A stretch of DNA of 25,390 nucleotides from Stenocarpella maydis (lineage: Eukaryota > Ascomycota > Sordariomycetes > Diaporthales > Diaporthaceae): NCBI GenBank assembly GCA_002270565.1, contig NQMI01000264.1, forward strand, positions 1 to 25,390, given 5' to 3'. This document shows positions 10,258 to 18,984 of this stretch, piece by piece (within the stretch, counting starts at the first letter, position 1; each line of letters starts with the position of its first letter). Position numbers and translations under genes: made by a program. The notes under the pieces were generated by a model. That model had not been told where the DNA came from. It did not search any database and saw only the letters and a program-made list of their open reading frames with translations.

Positions 10258-12797
10258 CTAAGCCTGTTCAATCTTCTCGATGTCTTGCCCCATGACAAAC
10301 TCCACGTCCTCCCACATCCCATCCAGTGCTGTTTGAGCATTTATGAAATGAATAGCCGTAGGCAGATGATCAAACTTCAAGTCCTTAATCTTATACTCCT
10401 CCGGTTCTTTAAACACCCTAGGCTCATAAGGGTCGACAATCTCCCACTTAGCCCGCTCAAACCTCTTCAGGACGCGGGCATTCATCCCTACGAACCGTAA
10501 CTCAACGCCCTCCCCTGCCCACTCACGCAACTGCCTCTTCATCATCTCCAGATTCAGGATCGCGGACGAGTCAATGAATGAAGTCGAGGTCATGTCGAGA
10601 ACAACAACACGAAGGCGGTGCCGGCGGCGAATGAGAGAGTCCAAGTCAGAGTTGTCATTCATGGCATTGTGCTTCCGTCTCAGTGCTGCCACATGCTCAT
10701 GAACGCGGAAGTTCCATGGGCACTCGGGTTTCTGAATGCTGTCACCATCCAAGCCTGAGCTGTGAACCATGCAGGTGTCGACGACGTGCCTCCTGATGCG
10801 GTCGGCATTCGTCCATACCATGTCTGCTTCTAGTTTGACCACCTGTGTCCCTGGAGGGATCTGGTCACCCTGCTTCCACGGCATGACCGCCCGCTCCTTG
10901 TATACGCTCTCAAGGTCTTGGGCGGTGATAACTTTTGGCCGCGAGAACATGCCTCTGAACATGGTGTATACGACCAAGATCCCCACGCCCACGGCTGTGC
11001 CGATTGTCACTCCGACAGATGGGACGGCGATTGCGATATTGAACGCCATAAAGAATGCGAGGAAATCGGCAAATGAGAGACGAAAGTAATCGCCCAATAG
11101 TTTCTGCGGTGGTTGCTGGTCGATTACCGCGACCACAATGATGGCAGAGAGGGTCGCTTGAGGGAGGAATCTCAGGGCGCCGCTCAAGGGCATGGACACA
11201 ACTAGGGCGGTGACGGATGTGAATATCTGGTTAAGCGGGCTCTTGGCTCCTGTCACCGCTAGCAGCGACGACCTGGCTACGTCTCCGCCGCCAACTGGGA
11301 CGCCACCAAAGAATGCACATGCCAGGTTCGAAAAGCCAGTGGCGAACATCTCAGAGTTCTGAGAAACGGTATAAGTGTGATAGTGACCAAAGGACCTCGC
11401 GATCACGAGGTGTTCGATATTGAGCACGATGAAAACGAGCAAGCTAGGCAGCAACAGCGCCTTGATGATATTCCCCGTTGGCGGGAGCGGCGACGCCATG
11501 GACGCAGTGAAATCGGGGAATACAGCCCAGAAGGGAAGCTTTAGTGATGATGGCGGAGTGCCTGCCGTGCCTGGAGCCGCAGACGCCGCCGAGACAGAGA
11601 TGTTGGAGGGCTGGCCACTGGGTAGTAATTCACTACGACGCCGTATGCCTGTGACGACAGTTCCAGAAGGGAACTCGACGCCGGGGTCAAACTCAGGCAC
11701 CTCCCTCTTGGCCGGGATAATGATCTGTGCCGCCCCGGTGGCCCTGGTGTTGTCTTCCTCTTGCGGCAAAGCTATAGCTGGCGGAGCAGAGGTTGGTGCA
11801 GCACCTCCCATTGTGGGCGTGGACGATGGGGCTACTTGTTCAGCAATGGAAATATTTCGTAGAAAAAGAAAGCTGACGATGGTGAATATCAAAACAACCA
11901 AGAATCCGCCCATGTGGAATCCCGCCCGAACGACCCTGCCAACCCCAATCTTGCTTTTTTCGAATCTTTGACAGAGTTGTCGTAGGGCTGCCAGGAAAGC
12001 GATGGTTGATATGCTGATGGCGAGGGTCCTTAGGCTGACATTGGTGATGTTCTGTATCACAGCCGGCGGTATAGCGGGTACGATTGGAGGAATCCCATTG
12101 AGACCTAGGAACGTTGGGACCTGCACAATGACGAGGTTGAGCGCAATGGTGGTGACTACTGCCAGACTGATGGAAATCGGGATGAGGTCAAACACAAAGC
12201 CGAGCCCCAGCATGCCAAACAGAAGAGACCATATTCCCACGCAAAACGTCAAAGCAGGCATGACGACAAAAGGGGGGATTCTGGCGGCTGATGCGAAAGG
12301 CCCGACGATTTGAAGGGACAAAAGGGTGCCTGATGAGGTCGGTCCGATGCTGATATCTGCGTTGAATATTCACAGTCAGTAATGTGCGCCAGGCTCAGGC
12401 TGGGCCCAAAGTCCGACTGATTACTAGTAGGTAGGTGAGCTGCGAGAAACTTCTTACTTTTAGAAGAGCCCGTCAGTGCATAGATAAATCCTGGAAGCCA
12501 ACTGGCTATCAAGGTCTGTTGGGTCGAAATGGCACCTCCGGCGGATGAAGGCAGATTCACGGCTTGAAGCACCAACACAATACCAACAGTCATCCCAGAG
12601 AGCACATCCCCGAATAGCCACCTTGGACTGTAGGATGAAATCCACTGGACAATGGGAAACAGGTGGGCGAGGTAGCGTCCAGCGCCATATCGGATTTCCC
12701 TCGCGCTTTGCCGACCATATTTCTTCGCCCGGACTATATTCCAGTCTGTCTTGAAGAAGAGCTTGATGCCCTGCCCCTTCTTCCTGAGCTTATCCAT
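10258..12797 (-). CDS. SulP family anion (sulfate-type) transporter with STAS domain
   Basis: Polytopic membrane transporter of the SLC26/SulP family, which usually moves sulfate or related oxyanions. Two exons: 12797-12458 and 12356-10258, joined over a 101-bp intron (donor GTAAG, acceptor CAG, phase 1), giving 812 aa. ATG 12797 is chosen because the longer frame to 12845 begins with GTG. The splice recreates the conserved YALTGSSK-NISIGPTS segment, strong support for the junction. The N-terminal domain has GDVLSGMTVGIVL (first helix) and FGGVPVGGGDVARSS..GAKSPL (carrier core). A STAS domain occupies about residues 600-760, with VVLDMTSTSFIDSSAI around D701-I712. Unusual is a Pro/Ala/Ser-rich loop of about 100 residues (about 282-385) between membrane segments. 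No stops or frameshifts. Substrate is not provable from sequence; sulfate is the family default. Confidence 0.9.
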
Positions 12798-13658
12798 GGT
12801 GAACAACAGCTGTCGCCGTAGCCCAGCACAGCTCAACAGATGCACAGAGTGGAAACGAAATAACCAGTTAATACAATGACGAGTGTGAATTGAAGACTGT
12901 GCATCGGGTAGCTGTAGTGATGCGTCTGATTTCCATATGGCGATCCTTAAGATGAGCTAGTGTCTCTTATTTGGGAAGATGAGGGCCTTTGTAGATCGCC
13001 AGGGAAGTGGCAAGCGTCCGTCAAGGAGGCCCTGTCTGCGGCCATCTCCAGGATGATTACGACGACGAGTTTCCAGAGCACTGTATGATACTTCAAACGG
13101 GACTCGTTTCGAGGCGTGGCGGGCGGCACTTGGGGCTGAAACAGCCCTATCGATGGAGGAGGTGTGGAGCTAACGTGGGCACATATACTGCAGTGTGCTC
13201 TGTAAAGCCCATATGCCTTGGGCCCCTCTTGCCCAGGACCGTCAGGCACGGCGGCCCTCCACTTCCCGGTGCTTTTCGCCGGCTCGGCAAGGTTGGGGCC
13301 GCTGTGCCCCGTGCAGTATCCACCTGGTCCTAATAATATCCATTGCATGGGCAGATTGAATCAGGTGAGATCATCTTCATTTAATACCTAGGAACAGGGA
13401 ATTAAAGTTGAGATATCAAACAAGCCGCGAACCGGTTTCACCGTCGAACCAGGTTCTAATAAAGAGTTGGCATCGGTCCAGAGGCAGAAGAATACATGTC
13501 CCCAAGATACACATACGCAGGTAGCGGCCGTGGCCCACTTATATGCAGTCAATTTAAAATGAGGCAATAGAAGGGCCGTGCTGGAATGGAAACCACCGAG
13601 CCAGATCTCGAACTCCTGACCTCCTCCATTGTAGATGTGCTCTGGCAAGCTTTGACAC
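12798..13658. other. Gene-free spacer with a possible tRNA-derived (SINE-like) segment
   Basis: Upstream of the SulP gene and downstream of the scytalone-dehydratase-like gene. Two overlapping frames on opposite strands (about 12947-13348) are long only because the sequence is GC-rich; neither shows a domain. The 13580-13660 part is discussed separately. Confidence 0.4.
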
Positions 13659-13662
13659 TTAG
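13580..13662 (-). repeat. tRNA-like / SINE-head candidate
   Basis: On the minus strand AAAGCTTGCCAGAGC resembles a pol III A box/D arm, and AGGAGTTCGAGATCT about 35 bp later resembles a B box/T arm. The cloverleaf does not close (T stem mispairs, D loop too short), so it is not a functional tRNA; a tRNA-derived SINE head or chance are the alternatives. It starts right at the stop codon of the neighbouring gene. Confidence 0.22.
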
Positions 13663-14238
13663 GCGGCCCCATCTGGCCGGCGAATCCTCATGAAATTCCC
13701 AGTTTGGTAGATCAAGCTCGGCGTGATTCTCACGATCTTCCACTTGCCTTCAACTTTGGCAAATCGGTGTTCCATATAACTCCGATGGTCGCTTGTCTCC
13801 GAAACTCCTTCATGGACGTTGTGGGCCAGGTTACTCGCGTGACGGCCATGGGATGCCAGTTGCTGCCATTCAACCACTATTTCCTCATCTGTCACGAGCT
13901 TGAAATATGGTAACCCCAGCAGATGTTGTGTTGCCAAAGGTTTTAGTCCGAGGTGCTCATTTGATAGCCATTCCTTGGCGAATTCGGGGCCTGAATACCG
14001 TTTCTCTCCCCAGCTTGGGACGACTAAAGAATAATCGACGATGATAGAACTTGCCAACACGGCAGTAAGCCTTTCAACATCCTGGTTGTTTTGTTAAGAC
14101 GGTGGCTTGTTGTAATGAGGTTGGACACGTGATCCTCACCTTTCTGTCATACCCATCAGCCCATGTCCTGCTAGTCTGGACTATTGCAAGGTAGTCCGAG
14201 AACTTCAGGTTTTCAGGGATGTAGACCTCGAATGCCAT
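13659..14238 (-). CDS. Scytalone dehydratase-like protein (SnoaL/NTF2 fold)
   Basis: Small dehydratase-fold enzyme. Scytalone dehydratases act in DHN-melanin synthesis and relatives act in polyketide tailoring. Exons 14238-14140 and 14081-13659 flank a 58-bp phase-0 intron (GTGAGG..CCAG), giving 173 aa, essentially the family length. ATG 14238 gives MAFEVYIPENLKFSDYL; the longer frame upstream lacks homology-like features. Residues matching the fungal scytalone dehydratase active site are Tyr30, Asp31, Tyr50, His86 (QHLLG), His111 (ASHGR) and a Ser in HRSYMEHRF. The Asn that normally lies two residues after that Ser is replaced by Met, so substrate or chemistry may differ. KVEGKWKI..ITPSLIY matches the C-terminal strand region. 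The last codons merge with repeat-like sequence, so the native C-terminus could have been altered. It is transcribed convergently with nothing and lies tandem to the SulP gene. Confidence 0.85.
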
Positions 14239-14553
14239 TGTCGTCGTAAGGAGAATAGAGCAATCAATTGATGGCTTGCGGACGCAAGTCAAGTTTGAAT
14301 GCATGCTGGTTCCAAGCTTTAATATAGTAGTAATCCTGAAACTAAATGGTTCTAGGCTAACGGGAATTCGGGTCAATGTTGAACCCTATATGCGGATAAG
14401 GAAATATGGAAATACGGGATTACGAGGAACCACCGCCTAAGTGGGATGCGAAGGTAGCCTAGCCAGTCTGTAAGTCAAGAATTATCGCTATTTAAAATTT
14501 GAGAAAAGTAATACAGGCATATAAATAAAGAGTACAGCGCGGATGACTCATTG
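14239..14553. promoter_or_regulatory. Divergent intergenic region with TATA-like box at about 14519
   Basis: The region lies between the minus-strand dehydratase-like gene and the plus-strand spliced remnant. TATAAATA at about 14519-14526 precedes the plus-strand coding segment. No other motif is clear. Confidence 0.3.
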
Positions 14554-15027
14554 TACGTCAGTATACTGGTTTCTCTGCCTACAGATGGCCTCGCTGACGT
14601 TCAGAACGTGACTGAAAATGGACATATGAGATTCTCATGGTAAGTCAATTCCTCGGGTCTCTTGGACCATACACCCAGTGACCAAGTACCATTCATAAAG
14701 ACTGGCAAGAGAAATACATTTAACTAATCATACCTGGAACCTAGGGGCGAGCTCACGGATATGTTCCTTGAGCAGGGTGAAAACTTATCGAAGCTCATGA
14801 ACAGTGTGGTGGACAGTCTGCGGCTCAAGTCTGTCAACACAACGATGGTATCCTCCGTCTTTAGTCCCCATATCAAGACGATCCGAGTTATTATTCAGTT
14901 CTTCTTTCCGCCCCGACTTGGGCCATGCTTACTGACATTGTCACAAAACAAGAATAACGCGTACTTGTCCGGTGGGCTTGGAGGGTCTCTATATCTGATC
15001 AAGCTTATGATGGAATACGATGGCTGA
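14554..15027 (+). CDS. Small spliced hypothetical gene or 3' gene remnant
   Basis: Two coding segments, about 14554-14639 and 14745-15027, join over a 105-bp intron (GTAAGT donor, CTAAT branch site 17 bases before TAG). The join gives a continuous frame: ..DVQNVTENGHMRFSW-GELTDMFLEQGENLSKLMNSVVD.. ending at TGA 15027. The good splice signals and amphipathic sequence argue that this was a real gene. No ATG precedes the first segment in frame, so the 5' end is missing or lies in an unseen exon. The last 30 residues (after FFFPP) look low in quality and may follow a frameshift. I do not recognise the family. Confidence 0.38.
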
Positions 15028-15435
15028 GGGGCACTGGACGGCGCACATATTCATGTATTCTCAATCACACAATTGTGTGTTTGCAAAGGGCTGGTGAAAC
15101 CAATCAGAGAATGCTATTGGTTAAGCGGTCATAAAGGAGTTCTGTCTTTAGGTGTAAATGCAGGTCCACTTACTTTGCATCTAAATTTACTATATCATAA
15201 AACATAATAAATTTTCTGTTTTTCGTTCCCGTTCTTCCTACGCATACCTAGTTAGTCAGATCGGGAACGAAAGCATTTCCCACTTCATAAAGACCAATGT
15301 CGAGGAAATGGTGTGCTTACAAACATAGCCAGAGTCGGACTGTCGTCATTCCCCCTCTAACTTGTGCTGATATCATGACACATCCTTCTTATCTACCTAA
15401 CAACAAAAGCCCCGCTCAAATTGGGAACAATCAGC
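15028..15435. promoter_or_regulatory. Upstream region of the SDR gene
   Basis: AT-rich non-coding sequence. A short inverted pair, CGTTCCCG and CGGGAACG (about 15224-15288), brackets 50 bp and might be a regulatory palindrome. No TATA box close to the ATG is certain. Confidence 0.3.
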
Positions 15436-16341
15436 ATGACTAGACACTCATTATTTGATCTCGGCTTCGGATTAGAGGGCACACATGTACTTGTCACGGG
15501 CGGAGCAGGCCTCATCGGCTCAGCAGTCGTTGGTGCCTTTCTTTCTGCGGGTGCCAATGTGTCCAGTCTCGACATCGCCTATGCCGGTGACAAGGCTGCT
15601 GAGCCGTCGCCTCTGAGTCCTGGGCAAGATGGCAGCCAGCTTCTTGAGCTCCGTGCTGACATCGCCGATCCTTGGTCCTTGGCCAAGGCCTGGAATAGTG
15701 CGACTTCGGTGTTTGGGACGGTCGACGTTTGTGTGGCGTTGGCATCTCTCGACCTGTCCGTTCTTCCGCAGACGGGCTCCATCGTCGATGCCGACCCTGC
15801 TACGTGGTCACATGTGCTCAACATCAACGTCGGTGGCACGATGTCAACCTCCCAGATGTGGCTACGTGGAATCCGCGATCACCTGGCACATAAATCCGGG
15901 GCAGAGCTCAAGAACCCTGGTTTAATCCTGGTGGGAAGTGAGGCAGGCCACTTTGGTGTTCGCACATGCGCCGCGTACGCAGCAGCCAAGTCTGCGGTGC
16001 AGTATGGGCTCTTACAGTCCCTCCGCGCTGATGCTCCACGCATATACGCGCGTGCCAGGGTCAACGCCATCGCACCAGGCCCCGTTGATACCGAGCGCTT
16101 CCGGGGCGAAACGAAAGGGCCGGGCACCAAGGAATGGTGGGCTGAATGCCAGGCCACAACAGCCTTGGCTAAGCCTGTGCCGACTGAGGCTGTTGCGAGA
16201 AGCATCTTATTCCTGGCAAGCGAGGCGTGGAGCGGAAACGTTCACGGAAAATGTCTTGACGTCGACTCGGGCAAGACGGGGGCGCTGGTGTGGGCCTCGT
16301 CGGAGGAGCCGACCCAAACATTCAATCGTACATCATCTTGA
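15436..16341 (+). CDS. Short-chain dehydrogenase/reductase (classical SDR)
   Basis: NAD(P)-dependent oxidoreductase with Rossmann fold, one exon, 301 aa. ATG 15436 is chosen; the frame extends five codons further only to a TTG. The dinucleotide-binding motif is TGGAGLIG (residues 21-28), with Asp46 after the second strand, which favours NAD over NADP. The catalytic tetrad is visible: Asn131 (LNINVGG), Ser168 (VGSEAG), Tyr181 and Lys185 (YAAAK). The usual NNAG after the fourth strand is degenerate (ALASLD). NAIAPGPVDTERF and FLASEAWSGNVHGKCLDVDSG match the C-terminal SDR signatures. No stops or indels. It neighbours an arylsulfotransferase-like gene on the same strand, 0.55 kb upstream of it. 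The substrate is unknown; such enzymes are frequent in fungal secondary metabolism. Confidence 0.92.
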   Translation: MTRHSLFDLGFGLEGTHVLVTGGAGLIGSAVVGAFLSAGANVSSLDIAYAGDKAAEPSPLSPGQDGSQLLELRADIADPWSLAKAWNSATSVFGTVDVCVALASLDLSVLPQTGSIVDADPATWSHVLNINVGGTMSTSQMWLRGIRDHLAHKSGAELKNPGLILVGSEAGHFGVRTCAAYAAAKSAVQYGLLQSLRADAPRIYARARVNAIAPGPVDTERFRGETKGPGTKEWWAECQATTALAKPVPTEAVARSILFLASEAWSGNVHGKCLDVDSGKTGALVWASSEEPTQTFNRTSS

Positions 16342-16892
16342 GCTTGAGTACGGACATGCAATGGTTTCACAGCAGCACCTGTAGGTCACATAGGTAGACC
16401 TCGACCTCAAAATCCAAACGTAGTACACGCATCATCATTGATGGTCACCAGAAAGAACGATTTCCCCAAACATGAAACATCCTGCTGCCTTGTCTGTAAG
16501 GCAAGACAAAAGCAAGTTGTAACTGACTAATCCAGTCTGAAGAGCTTGAGTAACCCCTTTTCAAGCCGTGGGCACACCCTTTTTGTCGCTGGTGTGGAGA
16601 CACAGTGGACCAGCCTCAGAGGCGACACCGACGGAGCACTAACAGAGACGCGTAAGACAGTAAGCACAAGTCTGCTAAGCTGCATTATCCTGCTGACTTC
16701 TCGGCCACCCCCAACATCCACATTGGCATACGTATGGTGGGTCGGTCGCCAAGCGGATCCCCTGCATGGATATATCGAGGTAGGAACTCGGTGAACTGCC
16801 TGTCTTTGATCTCCTATTCCCTTTTGGCTCTGTAATTTCCACGGTGCAAACTTCACGAACCGTCCAGTTCTCGTCCCGCAGCAGCGACTCGG
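16342..16892. promoter_or_regulatory. Intergenic region between SDR and arylsulfotransferase-like genes
   Basis: The two genes are in tandem. Overlapping frames on both strands (about 16527-16856) carry no domain and look incidental. The region should hold the SDR 3' end and the promoter of the next gene; no specific site can be defended. Confidence 0.35.
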
Positions 16893-18734
16893 ATGGCCCA
16901 GCCTCAGAATTCAATGTCCATGCGGGCAGAGGCGTGGATGGACTCGCTAAGGGTGCGGCCTGCCCTTCAAGAGAGGCTTCGCCGGCTGTACAATTCGACT
17001 GCCGCCCGCGCCGTTGTCCTCCTCGCCACCTTTGTCGTCGTCGGGCTTGGCATCTCTGCCCTATGGACAAATGTCCTATGCCGCATCCACTTCCACGGTG
17101 ATCTTTCATGGTATGGGCTCGGGCTGCATGGCCTTGCGCCATCAAAGAAATTCATATCTTTCAAGGCCCGGACGCCCTCGCTCGAGTTTCCACGGTGGGA
17201 CGCGCGATGCAGCCAGGATAACATTTTCTTCGGTTGGAGAGGTCACGAGGTGGACGAGCCCGGTGCTGTCATACTGGACAGCACAGGCGAGCTAGTATGG
17301 CGACAGACGGGCTCCGAGATCGACCAGAACGACGTGAGGCCGCAGATGTACCGCGGGGAAAGATTTCTCACCTTCCAAATGGATGGGCCGGACGGGAACA
17401 AGTCTCAGGGCTACTGGTACTTGATGGATCAGTCATATACCATCAGGTACCGTGTAAGACCGCATGATTTCCCTCATGCCGATATGCACGAGTTTCAAAT
17501 CACCGGCGATGACACGGCCGTGGTTATCACAACCATCCCCATCCCCTACGACCTGCGCAGCGTCGGTGGCCCAGAACATGGGTGGCTCGAGAACTGTTAC
17601 TTCCAGGAACTCGACATTGAGACTGGGGAGCTCCTCTTCCAATGGTCATCGATTGACCATTTTGCGCCGAGCACAACGATGGAGCCCCAGGATAACTGCC
17701 TCACCGATCCCAAGGCGAGGTTTGCTGGCTGTGGCGATGGGCAGGACTCTGCGTTCGACTACTTCCATCTTAACAGCGTGGAGAAGGACTCGCAGGGCAA
17801 CTTTCTCATCTCAGCACGCAACATGTGGGGCATCAGCTACATTAACGGAACAAGTGGCGATGTGATATGGACCTTGGGTGCTGGAGAAGTGAACGATTTC
17901 AAGGACCTGTCGGACGGCGCGGGCCTGGACTTCTCATGGCAGCACTTTGCCAGGTGGGTCGAGGAGGGGAAGAGCATCTCCTTCTTTGACAACCATTACC
18001 ATCGAGTCGGCGACCTCGCAGGGGCAAGTAGTGGCCGTGTCGTCGATCTTGATATCCCAAATCGCACCGTCAAGCTGCAAAAGTCGTACACCCATCCTCA
18101 CCACATCAGAGCAGAATCTCAGGGTAACATCCAGCACCTCGATAACGGCAACTACATTGTAGGCTGGGGCAGTTCTGGGGCCTTCACCGAATTTGCGGCC
18201 GGCGGCGAGCTGCTTTGCGACGCCCATTTTGGCGCCGAGGCCTTCTTCGAGTTCTCCCCGGTGTCCTCATACCGGGTGTTCCGTGGGAAGTGGACCGGCC
18301 GGCCACAATACCCACCGAGTGTTGCTCTTGACAGCGGCCTGGCCTATGTCAGTTGGAATGGTGCGACGGAGGTCGCAAAGTGGCAGGTGGAAATCAAGAA
18401 CGGCGATTCGCAAACCGTGCAGGTCATCGCACAAGTATTCAAGGAGGGCTTCGAGACGGTGATTACTCTCCCACCCACTCCTCCCAACTCCTTGATCCGC
18501 GTGGTGGCCTTGGATGTCGAGGGCGAGGTTCTCGATGCATCGGCCTTTCTGGAGGTGCCCCGCTGGGATAAACTGGGCACTACTTTGAATTCTCTGATTA
18601 TGTATGGCCTCCTTGCCATCATCGTTTCGTCGGTATGTGGTACAATGATTTGGTGGACGTATGTACAGGAACGATACGTGAGCAAAACTCCACGAGGATA
18701 CGAAGAGCTGGGTAAACACCTGGATAATGCATAA
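16893..18734 (+). CDS. Membrane-anchored arylsulfotransferase-like (ASST family) protein
   Basis: A single-exon frame of 613 aa from ATG 16893. ASST enzymes are beta-propeller proteins; bacterial members transfer sulfate between phenols without PAPS through a catalytic His. Here one hydrophobic segment lies at about 37-58 and another at about 568-590, leaving a large domain between them, probably lumenal or extracellular. Family-like segments include DYFHLNSVEKDSQGNFLISARN (His292, Arg309), GDVIWTLGAG, FSWQHFARW (His351), FFDNHYHR (about His368) and a histidine cluster HPHHIR (from His401). NGTSG and NKS are possible glycosylation sites. Many fungal members are of unproven activity, so the enzyme name is a family label. 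High GC and the absence of stops contrast with the AT-rich DNA right after it. Other start: Met8 or Met10, which changes little. Confidence 0.87.
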   Translation: MAQPQNSMSMRAEAWMDSLRVRPALQERLRRLYNSTAARAVVLLATFVVVGLGISALWTNVLCRIHFHGDLSWYGLGLHGLAPSKKFISFKARTPSLEFPRWDARCSQDNIFFGWRGHEVDEPGAVILDSTGELVWRQTGSEIDQNDVRPQMYRGERFLTFQMDGPDGNKSQGYWYLMDQSYTIRYRVRPHDFPHADMHEFQITGDDTAVVITTIPIPYDLRSVGGPEHGWLENCYFQELDIETGELLFQWSSIDHFAPSTTMEPQDNCLTDPKARFAGCGDGQDSAFDYFHLNSVEKDSQGNFLISARNMWGISYINGTSGDVIWTLGAGEVNDFKDLSDGAGLDFSWQHFARWVEEGKSISFFDNHYHRVGDLAGASSGRVVDLDIPNRTVKLQKSYTHPHHIRAESQGNIQHLDNGNYIVGWGSSGAFTEFAAGGELLCDAHFGAEAFFEFSPVSSYRVFRGKWTGRPQYPPSVALDSGLAYVSWNGATEVAKWQVEIKNGDSQTVQVIAQVFKEGFETVITLPPTPPNSLIRVVALDVEGEVLDASAFLEVPRWDKLGTTLNSLIMYGLLAIIVSSVCGTMIWWTYVQERYVSKTPRGYEELGKHLDNA

Positions 18735-18984
18735 AATGTAAATGTTTGTAGGATGTAATCACTAATACATCTGGAATAAGAATATACTTAGTTATGTATA
18801 ACGTGGGTGGCCTACATTTGGGCCCCCCCCTGATCTGGGCCACCCCACATCCGCGTAATACAATATATGCATCAGGGGACCCCGCATAGAAAAACTTAAA
18901 TATCTTAACAAGGGATTCTTTTCTAATCACTAAATTTCTTCTATACATTAATTAGACCATTATAAAGTAATACTTAGAAGCCAA
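18735..18984. other. Transition from gene island to RIP-degraded repeats
   Basis: The sequence turns AT-rich within 50 bp of the arylsulfotransferase-like stop. A hairpin-capable pair GGGTGGCC / GGCCACCC lies at about 18805-18845. No gene is seen. Confidence 0.4.

Noticed and set aside
12947..13348. Overlapping frames of 108 and 133 codons on opposite strands
   Set aside because: Compositional frames in GC-rich intergenic DNA, without domains or initiation context.
13580..13662. Functional tRNA gene
   Set aside because: T stem does not pair and D loop is too short; kept only as a weak SINE candidate.
10258..18734. Complete secondary-metabolite gene cluster
   Set aside because: No synthase, synthetase, terpene cyclase or pathway regulator is present in the window; only a tailoring/transport set can be claimed.
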